A DNA stretch of 64,000 bases from Pyrus communis. Lineage: Eukaryota > Streptophyta > Magnoliopsida > Rosales > Rosaceae. Positions 25,641-37,984 of this stretch are shown piece after piece. The notes under the pieces were generated by a model. It was not told where the DNA came from, ran no database searches, and was given only the letters and a program-made list of their open reading frames with translations. The position numbers were made by a program, and so were the translations under genes. How positions within the stretch are numbered: position 1 is the first letter of the stretch; every line of letters starts with the position of its first letter. The DNA is taken from the NCBI RefSeq assembly GCF_963583255.1, contig NC_084807.1, positions 28,718,381 to 28,782,380 on the forward strand, written 5' to 3'.

Positions 25641-26310
25641 GTTTATAGAGTGTTTATAGAGATCACTATAGAGTAATCCCAATTAGATCGGGAACTATCT
25701 TGAAAACAATCTAGGATAAGATATCTAATCCTCATAGGATTAAGATTACTGGCCTAATCCATAAGATGTGCTAATTTGACTTGAATTAGAGTTTCCTTAC
25801 TTGCTAGACAAGTAATACATGTAGCAGAATGGTTGTTTGACTACGCGCTCCGACTTGTCAGTCCGTTGAAATAACTTTATTCTTATTCTAACTAGGAAGC
25901 TTGACTAGTTCGATCACCTGAGCTTTATGGGCCATGGGCATTCTGGTATTTCCTGCCACATGAGGTGAAATGTGTGGTACCAAAAAATCATTGTCCCACA
26001 ATCCTATATTTAAAAAATAAATTAGGAAAATTGATTTTCGCACATTATTTTTTTTTGTACTGCTTCCTTGATTACATCAATAAAAATGTCACCAATATGA
26101 GCATATCGTTGATTATTAGCCCCTATGATTCGAATAAACATCAATTCTCAAGCCCCGTTGTTATCCGTTACATTCAAATGAGTTTCAGGTTGAATCATAT
26201 CAATTTTTCTTTATTGGTTGTACTCATATGTTTGTTTTTATCTTTTGAATCTCTTTTGATTTATCCAATCTAAATCTCATAAATGAAAGAGGTTTAAAAA
26301 AAAAAAAAAA
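25641..26310. other. Intergenic, no gene recognised
   Basis: No family signature in the short ORF at 25,965-26,273. The stretch ends in a long poly-A tract at about 26,297-26,320. Confidence 0.45.
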
Positions 26311-26319
26311 AAAAAAAAA

Positions 26320-26540
26320 CATGAGAAGGGGAAAAAAAACAAGAGACACGGTTTCGGCTTCAATACTACATAACATTGAATAATATGAGTGTTTTAGCCT
26401 TTAAATTCAACTTTCACAACTATTAAATCTTTTTTTCAATCCTAAACTCTAAATGGAGGGGCCAATTATATAATATGAGGTGCATCAGCCTCATGCACCC
26501 ATTTTGAATATATACAGCCATTTAGATTAAGAAATGTTAA
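26320..26540. repeat. Third copy of the distal CNGC upstream segment
   Basis: Matches 14,185-14,375 and 58,790-58,945: ACATGAGAAG, ATAACATTGAATAATA, TCCTAAACTCTAAATGGAGG, GGTGCATCAGCCTC. No adjacent CNGC exon, so it is a promoter-side relic. 26,541-28,195 beyond it holds poly-A/T tracts and no recognised gene. Confidence 0.65.
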
Positions 26541-28195
26541 GGTGATTTTCTCAAAGAGAGATATTTCATGGTCTCGCTGTCTCATTCTCACAGTTTAACT
26601 TTAATTTCTGTGTCAACAATATAAAACATTGTGCAAGCAAAATGAGGTGGCTGATAGTCCATATAAAACATTGTGTGAAAATATGAAATGACAGAGAGTT
26701 TATAGAGAGTCCCACTTTTAAGAGTCTCCTTAGCATTTATCTTCAGTATTAGGGACAGTGATACCTCTACATTTGTAAGAGATCTTTAATCCGAATCTCG
26801 TAAATGGTAAGTTTGTAACCAATTTATTCTTCAACACACTTAGTAGAATTGTCTTAGTATTATATGAAAAAGAATTAAATAAAAAAAAAATATACATATA
26901 TAGTTTAATCACAATCGATCAAATTAGCACACGAAAGCACGCAGTGCTCCTCGTCCCGTCCAAGCACTTCAAAAGCTAACAAAGATGGTGGTCGGTCTTG
27001 GCTTTCAATCCTCATATCCTCGGAGCATGCAGAGGCGCTAATATGTCCGCCGTCTCATTCGCCGCCGATAATGGGATCCTGGAGACCATCTTTTTAATTG
27101 CTGAGATAGTACTTGGTTTTCAATATTAGGGAACGAGGATTGGGGGGATCGAACGCTAATTAAGGTAAATAGTCATAATTACTTTTCGTTACTGTAATAC
27201 GTAGTCTGTTATAATCATTTTTTTTAATTCCACATTCAGATGGGTGATCCTGAAAAAAAAAAAAAAAAAAAAAGAAAAAAAAAGGGGGAAACTTAGATCA
27301 AAGATAGTGACATGCCAATCCTAAAAAGCATCAAACTTTGTCAAATTTCATCACCCTTTCCGGTTACAGGAGTTATTTTTTATTTTTTATTTTTTTTGTT
27401 TTTTTGGCAAACTACAGGAGGTAATTTTGCAAATGATAAAAAAATACAGTGCATTTGAGCAGTTCGGGATTTTTTTTTTCATTTAAAGTTTAGATGAATA
27501 TCATAGCACACATAATAAACGAACAAATAAATGGATAATAAAACTGAAAATATTGAAAATGAAGAAACACGACAAATTCGTCGAAATTGCTACATACTAA
27601 AATAGTTAGTTGTTAAGGTAATGAGAATCGATTGAGATCAAACCCGTACTAGAATGCATAAACATAATTACGATAAAATAACAGCTTTTATGGTTCCTTT
27701 GTCTCTATAGTTGCAAAGAGGGGAATCAGTTGAGGTCAAACACACACAAAATGTGTACGACGCGTGAGTGTCAAGTACGGTTTCTTTGAGAAGAGTTAGC
27801 ACCATCTATCAGGCCCGACAAGCGGTCTATGTAGCAGTTGAAGTTGTTCAAGTTCAAGATTCTGCTAAGAAGAACAGTAATGAACATAGTAACACTAATG
27901 AGAAAGTGGACGGTGGTAACATGGTTGAACCTAGTATTTGGTGATAAAACAAAAATTGGCAAACTCTTCTTTTTATGTTTAAAAAAAAAAAAAAAATTTT
28001 TTTTTGATCCAGCTCGTCCATCACGCGAACCCGAGTTAGATTCAAACATGGTACACTTTTTAGTTAATGATTAACTCCCAGCTCTCCACCTCTCCACCTC
28101 TCCACCTATCCTCATCATTAGCCACTTTGTGGGTCCTATCTTCTTATTAGCGGGTATTTTTTTTTATGGTCATGAACTTTGAAGTAACCTTAAAA

Positions 28196-28960
28196 TGCTG
28201 TGAATGGCTCAAAATAAAGGGCGTCTTTGATCAATGTTTGGTCTTTTTCTTTCGCTTTGTTTGTAGCCTTCCTGTTGCTGGTGCTTTTTATCCTCCTTTG
28301 TAGTTCTCTGCTGGGTTTTGCCCTTTTTTAATATATTGGCCTTTTCGACCCAATAAAATGACACATGTGTGCCACGCGTGTGGAACTCACAAGACTAATT
28401 ATTTTCTGAATTGGATCCTCTGCATGGTTTTTTCCCCTACAACACTACACAAGGCTTTTAATCCTAGCCACTGAAATTCATCTGATGGCTCTCAATTATG
28501 CCACCTAATTTAGCGATACTAATTGTTTTGTTAAATTAGATGTTAGATTAGAAAGTCGATTAGATTCAAATTCACGCATTGATGCAAAGACAACACTCAT
28601 TACCACAATTTTGGTAAAAAGCCGCCACATTTTGTGATACCAATTTTATTTGGTTTTAATTTTGTGACCCCTTCACAACTGCCCACGACTGTCTGCATCA
28701 CTTAGAATTCACTGCCATGGTTGCCCTCCCGTCCTTTCCCCTCCTCTTGTCGCTAACCTGCCCGCGGAAGAGGACCCAACTCCGTTGAATCATTATCCAA
28801 CGCGAACCAAGGGCCTTTTTTTTCTTTTCTTTTTTTTTTTTGAGAAAAAGAAAGCTTAAATAATAGAACCTCTCGGACAACCAGTGTACTCAGCCATTCC
28901 TCACACTCTCAGGCACAACAATATTAAACCAAAGGGGATCTCGGAATTTCAATTATTTTT
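28196..28960. repeat. Intergenic repeat R, copy 2
   Basis: Shares with 1,345-2,110 and 60,390-61,960 the TTTGGTCTTTTTCTTTCGCTT block, GTGTGGAACTCACAAGACTA, TTTTCCCCTACAACACTACA, AGGCTTTTAATCCTAGCCAC and CACTGCCATGGTTG. It lacks the outer parts. 28,961-29,530 beyond it has no feature I can name. Confidence 0.7.
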
Positions 28961-29536
28961 TATGCTTTGATTAATTTTATCATTGACGACTTGACTTGGT
29001 AGACAAGTATACGTTGACGACTTGACTTTACGTAGAAAATTGGTTGCCTATAAAGTAGAAAATTTGTATTATCTTTCTACTAGAGATGAGAAATACATAT
29101 ATTGGTAGACGCTTTCTCTATTAAGGATGTGATACAAATACGTGATCAATGTAGTCTATGTAGCATTACACTTTTCTAATGTTATTTTAATGTTTTTGTT
29201 CCTAGCAGAGAAAATTGCTTGGCTTTTCCCACATGTGAGCATTTGAATAGTTTTTACTTATTATTGGTAGTAACAATAGTGAACTACCATATTATTTAAT
29301 TAAAGATCAAGTCAAACCTCACTATCGCATCACTATCAATTGTAAATTCGGCCAATCAAAGATTCAAAACAGAAAATTTGAAATCCTTTGGAGTCGCACA
29401 TAAGATGAGGTTGGGCTTTATAGACTATTTCATCGTCTGAAATTGGAGGAGTCTAAGTTAAAAAACCATCAATAAAAAACTTGCAGTGACTTGATTACTT
29501 AAACAACTCGTGCTAATGTCGGTTGATTCTTAAAAC

Positions 29537-29852
29537 TGATGAAATTGAGGTTCCACCATAAAATTAATTGGTAATATGGGGAGTAACCCAAAACCATATA
29601 AGCACATAACAAACCTGGTCCCTCACCAATGTGGGACAACTCTCAACACACCCCCGCACGTGTGGCGGATTTTCAAGCCTACATGTGGACAACAACTGGG
29701 TGACGAGGTTTGCTATGCGCCACACGTGCGGGGGCGTGTTGAGAGTTGTCCCATATCGGTGAGGGACAAGGTTTGTTATGTGCTTATATGATTTTATGCT
29801 ACTCCACATATTTTGCTAGTTGCTTTTATGGTGGAACCCAATTTCATCAAAA
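29537..29852. mobile_element. Foldback element with near-perfect arms
   Basis: The arms (29,537-29,665 and about 29,718-29,852) are inverted copies: TGATGAAATTGAGGTTCCAC on the left answers GGTGGAACCCAATTTCATCA on the right. Inner arms carry ACTCTCAACACACCCC/GGGGCGTGTTGAGAGT and TGTGGGACAA. The short loop has no coding potential. It could be a MITE, or two inverted LTR fragments of a TRIM. Confidence 0.7.
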
Positions 29853-29870
29853 ACATATCTAATACATTAA

Positions 29871-30745
29871 GGTGGCGTTTGTTTGCCCTCACTAAGTCGG
29901 ATTGGACTGGACTGGACTAGCTGTTAGTCCAACACCGTGTTTGTTCCATGTTGGGACTAGCATTAATAAGACTAAAGGGGACTCGCATGGACAAAACCCT
30001 TCACTAAGAGGTCTAAGCGAGACACCTCCAATAACCATGAGACTAGCTAAGACTATCCTCTCTCTTGTCTTCGTCATGCTCAACGACCACTCCCGACAGA
30101 CTCCTCATCATCTCCGGTTACCTAGATCAATCATTAACTTTCCAACTCTCTTTCAAATCCATTTCACAACCAACTTTCGTATAAAATGGCCTGGAAGTCT
30201 CAGCCTGTTTGGGCTTCTTCGAATCCATGACAGATTCGAGCATGCAAAGCTAAGATCTCGGTCCAGGGATGGTGAGAAATTTTTTGGCGATGCTAACTTC
30301 ATCCAATTCAACGAGGGTTGGCCGGAAAACACGTCGGGAAACCTGCAACTCGTCGGGAAAAATGGAGTCGTGAGGTTCCGTTCGAACAATGCATAGCTAG
30401 AGAGGGAGGGAGGACAGAGAAATAGAGACTGGAATCGATAAGGAGTTTGACTGGGAATGAGAGAGAGACAGGAATCGAGAGGTCTGGGAGGAAAAAAAAA
30501 AAGGGAAAGGGTGCGACGAAGAACTGAGACAAGAGGGAGAGAGTGGGACGGAAACGATAGGAAAAGATGGAGAAAAAGATAAGATCATAATAAAATATTA
30601 ATAATTTATATATTAAATAATATAATATTAGAATTTGTTATTATCCAGCTTCTTAGTCCAACACTGCACCAAACGCTTCACTAAGTTAGTCCAGCTTAGT
30701 CTAGTCTAAGCCAGTCCGAGATAGTCCGGCGCAACAAACACCCCC
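29871..30745. mobile_element. PIF/Harbinger-like MITE with TAA target duplication
   Basis: Ends GGTGGCGTTTGTTTGC and (complement of right) GGGGGTGTTTGTTGCGC are flanked by TAA at 29,868-29,870 and 30,746-30,748. GGACT-rich subterminal repeats occur on both sides (GGACTGGACTGGACTAG; complement of CTTAGTCTAGTCTAAGCC). The 164-codon ORF inside (29,902-30,396) runs through the terminal repeats, shows no domain, and is not a gene. The element sits a few bases past the stop of CNGC relic C. Confidence 0.7.
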
Positions 30746-30858
30746 TAAGTACCACTATCTCCTTCCTTGACGGAATGCTTTTGCTAACATAGAAGCTGCA
30801 ATGTCCTCCTCCTCTTGAGAACCCTTCTTCGCCCACTGTATTGGGAATCTAGAGACTA

Positions 30859-32550
30859 AGGGCTTGTTTGGTATTGCTGTGTTTTGAAAAAAAAAACTGT
30901 TTCTACTGTGTTATGTAGGGGTGGTTCGGTATGGGATACCATACCGAAACTAGTATCCCGAATCCCAAACCGAAATTTTTCGGGATGAGAATTTGAAGAC
31001 CAATCCCAAACCAAATTTTCAGGAATCCCAAATTTCGGGAATCCCGAAATATTTTGGGGATTTTGGGACAAATCGGGAATCCCAAATTGAAATATGAAAT
31101 TATGAATTGTTCTTCAAATATATAATTCAAGAACACATTCATGAACTAGGAATTTCATTTCATTCACACTACCATTTAATTGAACACTGGCATGCTTGAC
31201 TCTTTTTATCATAGTCAAAATTCAAATTAATTAAACTCTTTTTGCAATCTGTTGAGAGACAAAAGAATCAAGCCTTCTGAAATCATCAGCCATGGCAGCA
31301 GCAATAATAAAATCCACATGAATATCAAACAGAACATGAAAAATATGCAAGGTGTAGGGCATTCTAGGTTGCTGAGCATGAATTAGAAACTACTAGCATC
31401 AATTATAAAAGAATAATATATATATGTATAAATATATATATATATATAATAATTAATATTATATATTTTCGGTTTGGTATGGGATTCCCGAAATAGCGAG
31501 AAGCCAATCCCGAATCCCATACCAAAATTTTGGGATTGGTTCGGGATAGCATCCCGAAAATTTCGGGAATTTCGGTTTGGGAAATTTTTGGTTTGGGATC
31601 GGGATTTTTTTGGTTCGGTTCGGAATTTTCGGGAATTTTTTCCACCCCTAGTGTTATGAGAATAAGCAGTTGTGAAATAAAGCAACATAGTGTTTGGTAA
31701 ACTTTTTTGTAAAAGTGCTTTTGGAAAAAAAGCAGTATGATAGTGTTTGGTAAACTTTTATGTAAAACAGTTGTGACTGTGTGAAATGACCAAAAAGAGT
31801 ATAAAATGAGTATGATGTTAAATGTAAAATAATAATTATTTTATTTATTAATAGTCTCTTTATAAGTCTTCTATCTTTCTTTCATCCATCTTCATTTATT
31901 AATAATCTATGTAGAAGTCTCCTCCACTCCCCAATTTTCTGTCTTTATTTCTTTTTATTTTCTCTACTCCTTCTTCATCTTTTTTATTTTAATTTCCTCC
32001 TTCTTCTTCATCTAGCCGACATGACAAATGCATTCTACAGCTTACCAGCTCCATCCTCCGTCTTCAAATCCACCTTCTGCCACTCACCAGCTTCATCCTC
32101 CTATACCTTCGCTATTGAATCCAGCTTCTGCACCTCATCAGGCTCTCCAACATCCTCCCACTCATCTTTCAAATGAAGTTTCTGAAGCTCGTCGAGGACC
32201 GTATGATCGAGATCAGACGGTGCGAGATCAAAATCGAGAGAAGAAGGCAGAAACCCCTGGTCGGAATGAGCGTGGTTGATGCTAGGGGTTTCTAGATATG
32301 GGGGAACAAGAGAGATAGCTTCAACGATTGCCATTCTCCCTCTTGCAAAATCAGTTTGCGTAGAAGTTGGGCACGGAAAAAAAAGATGGTTTTTCAAAGA
32401 TGAGTTTTGCAGCTTTGTGTTTTTGGCTTTTTTTTTCACCTAAAACTGTGAAAAAAAACTGAATTTGAATGTTTACCAAACACAAAAAAGCTCCCAACTT
32501 TTTTTTATACCCATGTTTTTTATAATTACTTCAAGTACCAAACTAGTGCT
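30859..32550. mobile_element. TA-flanked non-autonomous DNA element in the last exon of CNGC C
   Basis: Imperfect inverted ends are AGGGCTTGTTTGGTATTG and AGCACTAGTTTGGTACTTG (complement of right). TA flanks it on each side (30,857-30,858; 32,551-32,552). Subterminal TGTTTGGTAAAC repeats and their inverse occur at about 31,690, 31,745 and 32,470. Inside, 32,020-32,440 is a more GC-rich stretch whose ORFs have no recognisable domain. Removing element plus one TA restores an open CNGC exon, which supports the boundaries. Superfamily uncertain (TA duplication suggests Tc1/mariner). Confidence 0.65.
30916..31650. mobile_element. hAT-type MITE nested in the TA-flanked element
   Basis: Ends TAGGGGTGG and CCACCCCTA are flanked by the perfect 8 bp repeat GTGTTATG at 30,908-30,915 and 31,651-31,658. 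The arms are built from GGTTCGGTATGGGAT and TTCGGGAATCCCGAAAT-like words with extensive self-complementarity. Both strands therefore give spurious ORFs rich in NPIPNPK-like repeats, which I do not call. Confidence 0.9.
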
Positions 32551-33929
32551 TAGAGTTTCCAAGTCCTTGGCCAATAGCACAAATGCTTCTACTTGTGTCA
32601 GACTTTTGACATGTTTGCTGGAGACTGGAAGTTCCGTGAAATAGTCTGATGGCCGATCAAAAAGCTTTTTCCCGTAAAAGTGACCTTTCTCGAGGCGCTC
32701 GATGGCCATTGATGAGATTCCTTGCCCAACTTGACTATCACTCGACCTGTAGGTCCACATTGTCCCATCGATAATGAACACAATGCAATCCAGTGGATCT
32801 CCCACTCGAAAAATGAAGCTGTTCTCACCGTACGTCACTGGCCTCAGACAGTCGCACATTAATGTCAACACTCTTTCATTCATGTCTTTAAGCTTATCTA
32901 CCTATACACATGCGCGCGAACGCACAGACATATATCATCAGAACAACGTTGCAGTGAAAATGGATGCAATTAATAGACGGAGAGAGGTCAAGTTTTGAAG
33001 AACATACTGTTCTAAGTGTCTTCATGAAAAGAAAGCGTTTTATCGATTTTTGGGTTTGCCAGGGAAGAATAAGGAATGGCTTGTGGACATCAGTATCTTT
33101 GTCGTTGTTCAACGTTTCCTCGATGATATTCGTGATTTCGTTCTGGATATCATCAGGGAAATTATTTTCTTATATCCACTTGACTACGTCTAGCATCTTC
33201 AACCGATTCTTCCGTCTCGTCTCCTCGTCTTCCATTGCTTTTTGTCTCCTCTCCTCGTTTTTGTAGTTTGCATCTGCATAAAAGTCTCTCTCCACAAATC
33301 AAACAACTACTTAATATACTCGAAGATTGTTGTTAATTAAAGTACAGAGAGATTCATCATACCAACCTGCACGTTTCCAATGAGATATAGAAACAGTAAC
33401 AAACCAACGACAGAAATGAGAATCGCAAACAAGTTTTCTCACACATACTTACTTGTTGTCAGATTCGTCCCAAAATTACTGCAAAATATTATACAATGTT
33501 GCAGAATTAGATGACCCCCAAAAAAAACTTCGTTGCATATTTTCTAAAAATTTTTGATTGTCAATGGATATACTAGGAACCTTAGATTTCGCAAGCCCCA
33601 CCAGAAAGAGTAAAAGAACTTCTTTCCGAACTTTATATGCTATGAGTTATGACTTTTAAGGGAATCGAGAAATATTCCCAAATTAAATGGTGGTAAGACA
33701 CCATGTGAAGTATCTAACGGGCAATTGCCCGTTTAAAAATGTTATATTTCTTGAAGTATTTTAGAAAGTATTCATACATCCAATAGGATCTGGACTATTT
33801 TTGGCACATGCTTTTTGCCAGCATGTTGTCTCTTGTTGAATAGGAAAGAAACGCTAAAAAGCTCTAAGTATCTACAAAAGTAACAAATTCGTAAGCAAAT
33901 AATTTATCAATAAAGGAATATGTAATGCA

Positions 33930-35829
33930 TTAAGGAAAAATTTTGTTTTGAGACAAGTTCTACATCTAAATCGTTTCTCCCCAATTGTCATCGGCTTTCC
34001 GACCAATTTTTGGTGTGGTCTGGGTGCAATCTTTGTTCGGATCATCGTAAAAAAAAATATTTGATTTTCGTAATGTTTTCCATTATTCCTAATGTTTTAA
34101 CAGCTTTGTTTATTGTTGAGTTTTTTTGGTTAATCGACTTTTCTTTTCATTAGTTTTTCATTTGTTTAAAATCAAACATCTCAAATAATATATCCATTTC
34201 TGCATTCACTCTGTCACAATGTTGTTCTAGCATCTATTTGAGTTTTTTCAGGTTTTCCATTAAACTACAATATCAGTATTTGATTTTCGTATTTGATGAA
34301 CTGTTGACCTCCCATTGGTTCTATTATAGAAACTTGCACCATTTTCACAGGTTCTGTATAACAAACATATCTATCTGTATTTTTTTTATTTGATCGAATT
34401 GTTCTATTTTCAGATTTGTAGGCAATGATCTTTTACCAATTGTCTAGGAGCTTCCATAGGACCTGCTCTGTGATGTTCCTTCTTGGTAACCTCCATTGGG
34501 GATCAAAAGACTGCAGACCACAATGTAAGTCTCAAAAAGGTTTCAGAAATTTTAAATCCTTTCATCACATGGTTTTCAATGTAGATAATGACTGTCTTCT
34601 TTTGACTTGGTCTAGAATACATGACAAATCCCTTCCCTGATCACTGAGGGGTTTACGTCAATATCTAAAAGTATTAGTCAAGACGTTCCCATCACAGATC
34701 TACCCTGTTCACATTTAACAATTCCTCTGTTTTTAAAGTCTTCTTTCATTTAGCTAAAGCATGTGAGACAAGTACATCTTTGGTAGGAACATCTTTGTTT
34801 ATACTTTTAGTCATCCATTTTAAACCCCTCACTGATCAGCACAGTCATTAGCCATGTATTATGACTAAGCCAATACAAGAAAGTCTTTACCTACAGATTC
34901 GTAACAGTTGATTCTGAGAAGGAATAATGGAAATGATGATCGTTTGTCCGAATTATGCAAGTTGAAATAACTAAGCAACTTATACCTCTGTACTATAGAG
35001 AAACAACGAACTAAATGTATCTGATCCATTTTTGTGTACCGTCTCCTTCTATTAACAATATTATTATTCAATTTCATTAAACAATGCTTTAGTTATAGAT
35101 CAAAAAAAATTTTTTTTTTCCAAATATGCATCAGTATAAGATTTTCGATTAGAAACCAACATGATTACTTTAGTGATAAGATTGAAACTATACAATTACT
35201 ATTTGCTAAATATTACTTCTGATATATGAGGTTCCTAAAGAAAAATGCTAAAGCATATTGTTAGCCTAGATTTATATTTCTTATTACTTTCGTGCAGTGT
35301 TTGATTCCTAACTTTCCAGTTCTGAAAACAATTTCATACATACAAATTTATTCCTGCTTACTGTTATTTTACAGCACAACCAGTTTTTGTGTAAAGCATT
35401 GCCTCCAATCATCATTCATTTCAAGGTACACCATTCTAGCACCATCTTTTATTTGCTTTGATAAAATTATTTGTCAGCTGTTTAAGTTATTAACAAGAAC
35501 AATATTATTTCTACCCTTAGTTAAATATTAAATACCTAAACACTTTCATCCGTGATAACTGTCATTTTGCACACTTAACAACCTTCACAAACTCACATTT
35601 GAATCAACATTTTTTTACACCCCACAACACAAATTTAACCTTTGGATTACAAATACATTGTTTCTTACAATTGCTCCATTACCAAAACAAGGCTGGACCA
35701 TCTGTTATTTTGTTACTTTTATTCCTTCCTGGAAATACGATGAATTCACATACATGTGTTGTAGAACTTTCTGCAAATTTCATGCATACACTTTTAAAAC
35801 CTGCGGCAACGCACGGGCACAATTACTAG
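33930..35829 (+). mobile_element. Helitron H0 (3' end defined, 5' end unclear)
   Basis: The 3' terminus has the Helitron layout: a small hairpin (CTGCGGCAACGCA, 35,801-35,813), a short spacer, then CTAG at 35,826-35,829 followed by T. The interior has host-like UTR and intron text (ATGATCTTTTACCAATTGTC near 34,425) but no RepHel. The 5' boundary lies near the break of CNGC relic C (about 33,930); I cannot fix it. No protein is assigned. Confidence 0.5.
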
Positions 35830-36949
35830 TATATACTAAAACTCAACCGGGGTGGTCACTGTGGATGACCTGTGCGCGGACGACTTTGCCCATGGCTTTT
35901 TCCTCTGTTTTCCTTGCTGTTTCCACATTTGTACAGTCGAATGGTAGTTTTGGCCATTCGATCCACGCGTCCATCATCGACCCACCCTCTATTTGGGTTG
36001 CATCTTCTGGATTTTTCCCTTTGTTTCCGCTGGTTTCTCACAGACCTCTCTTCTATTGTTTTCGAACTCGCCCTCTCTCGCTATCGGCTTTTGGTGCCTC
36101 GCGGATTCTGACTGCCTCCACACCCGTGAAATCATAGAAATCATCATCGATCAAGCCTCTATTTTGATTGTAGCCTCTCAATTTTTGTCTTGGTCTCACT
36201 GATTCCAGCTGTGCCCGCACCCTTCAAAACTTAAGATACCAGTTCAAATCAATATTTTGAAGCTTGGCTCAATTTTCTCTGGCTTAATTCTCCTTGTTTT
36301 TCACAAGATCTGGTTGTTGAGGTTCGCAAACAAAAACCTTCTTTGCAAATGGATTTCCTTACTTTCATCGATTATTTTGTCTTTCTTGTATGTTGGTTAT
36401 TTTATTTTTTATTTTTTAATATTAATTTTGGTCCTGGGATTTTTGTTCTTCATTTTACTTGGATTTTGAGATTTTGTTTCTGTTCTATTTAGTTTTTTGT
36501 TTTCCTCTGCTGAAATTACATTTGGTTAAATTTTGTCAATTTCTTTTTGTGTGCGTAGAAAATTTTAGCGTTGTTTTTGTGGCTATTATATGATTGGCTG
36601 ACAAATAGTGTCTTTAGCACTACCTTCTTTCTCACTAAGCCCTAGCTGAACCCCTCCTCCATCGCCGCTAACCTGCACCCTCCACTGCCCACACTTCGAA
36701 TCGTAACTCTCAGCTCAAATCCCTTTTAGTTTATTTTCTCATAATTATTGTTCGACCTGATTTAAATTTTTTTTTCTGTTCGATGTACAATCAGGTGCTC
36801 CGGGTGTACACATGAGTTCAATCTCCACCGTCCAGTCATTGTCGATGAGGCGACGGAGTTCTTCAAGATAGTTGGAGTCTCATATTTCACTTTTGACAGT
36901 TGCAAATTGGTGCTTTACTTAACTTCTTTTTCCCCTTAATTTCGTTAAG

Positions 36950-37984
36950 GGTAAATTACATTTTCATACTTCAGGTTTATGGCATATTTCAATTCCTTAC
37001 AACATCTTCAAAACATTTCACTTTCATACCTTAAGTACTATTTTATTTCAAAATAATACATCCGTCACATTTTCCATCCATTGATCCGTTAAGTGCTGAC
37101 GTGGCTGCTAAATATTTGCCACGTGATAAAAAAAAAAAAAAATTAATTAAAAAAAAAACCTGAAAAAAAAAAATAAAAAAAACCAAAAACAAAAGCTAAA
37201 CCCGCAACCCCCATCCCTCCTTACCCCCCAACATGCAACCCAGAAGAAGAGGAGAGGGGAAAAAAAAAAAAAAACCCATCTTTCATCTTCCTCCCCCTCT
37301 CGTCTTCCCCAAACCCACCGTGCACCCACCATCCACCTCCTCCTCCACACCCACTACCTGCAACCCAGAAAAAAAAAAAAAACAAAAAACCCAGAAAAGA
37401 AAAGAAAAAAAAAACTCTCCATTTCCATACAACCCAGATCCCGTCTTCCCCAATGAGTGTGGATTTAAGGAGTGGGGTGTGTGTAGAGGAGAGAAGAGGG
37501 TGCGTGCGAGGGTGGGTGCGCTGGTTTTTTTTTTCTTTTTCTTCTTTCTGGGTTGCAGGTTGGGCTCAGGTTGGAAGGGGGAAGATGGGAAGATGGGTGC
37601 ACGGAGGAGGTGGAGGATGGGTGCGGAGGAGGAGGTGGAGGATGGGTGTGAACGACGGATGGAAGATGATGAGGCTCCGACACCGCCAGGGGGGGTGGGG
37701 TTGGGGTGATGGGATCTAGTTTTCTAACCTTTTTCTTTTTTTCTTTTTTTTGGTTGAAGATTTAGGTTTTTTTTAAAAAAAAAAAATTAAAAAAATTATT
37801 TTTTTTGCCACGTGGCATATATGTGACATCCACGTCAGCACTTAACGGATCAATGGATGGAAAATGTAACAGAGGTATTATTTTGAAATAAAATAGTACT
37901 TATGGTATGAAAATGAAATGTTTTGAAAATGTTGTAAGGAATTGAAATAGCCCCCAAACCTGAGGTATGAAAATGTAATTTACC
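36950..37984. mobile_element. Mutator-like foldback element inside H1
   Basis: Arms of about 180 bp: GGTAAATTACATTTTCATAC on the left against GTATGAAAATGTAATTTACC on the right, plus AAGTGCTGACGTGGC against CACGTCAGCACTT. The flanks share an imperfect repeat (TTTCGTTAAG and TTTTGTTAAG). The core (37,200-37,720) is strongly strand-biased (C/A-rich then G-rich with GGAGGTGGAGGATGGGTG repeats). It produces low-complexity ORFs on both strands that I reject as genes. Confidence 0.75.

Larger units (their letters stand above)
30755..33870 (-). pseudogene. CNGC relic C: exons 4-7, with a transposon in the last exon
   Basis: Minus-strand pieces are exon 4 (about 33,870-33,600; WQKACA, degenerate, with frameshifts), exon 5 (about 33,475-33,365), exon 6 (about 33,285-33,007) and exon 7 (about 32,899-32,553, then 30,856-30,755). 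Exon 5 has SNFGTNLTTSKYV followed by TGA where A and B have Trp. Exon 6 is the long linker (MEDEETRRKNRLKMLDVVKW, stop, NFPDDIQNEITNIIEETL) with a frame change. Exon 7 has the CNBD (VLTLMCDCLRPV, FIFRVGDPLDCI, KGHFYGKKLFD). A 1.69 kb element splits the last exon after DLETL. Beyond it the frame resumes (VSRFPIQWAKKG, EEEDIAASMLAKAFRQGRR, stop), an IQ-like tail. No exon 1-3 is present. Not functional. Confidence 0.85.

Noticed and set aside
29902..30396. 164-codon plus-strand ORF
   Set aside because: It lies inside a TAA-flanked MITE, begins in its terminal repeat region and shows no domain; the antisense frames are equally open.
30853..31688. Overlapping ORFs with NPIPNPK-like repeats
   Set aside because: They are translations of the self-complementary arms of a hAT MITE with a clear 8 bp duplication.
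37147..37719. Overlapping low-complexity ORFs on both strands
   Set aside because: They arise from the purine/pyrimidine-rich core of a foldback element; composition alone keeps them open.
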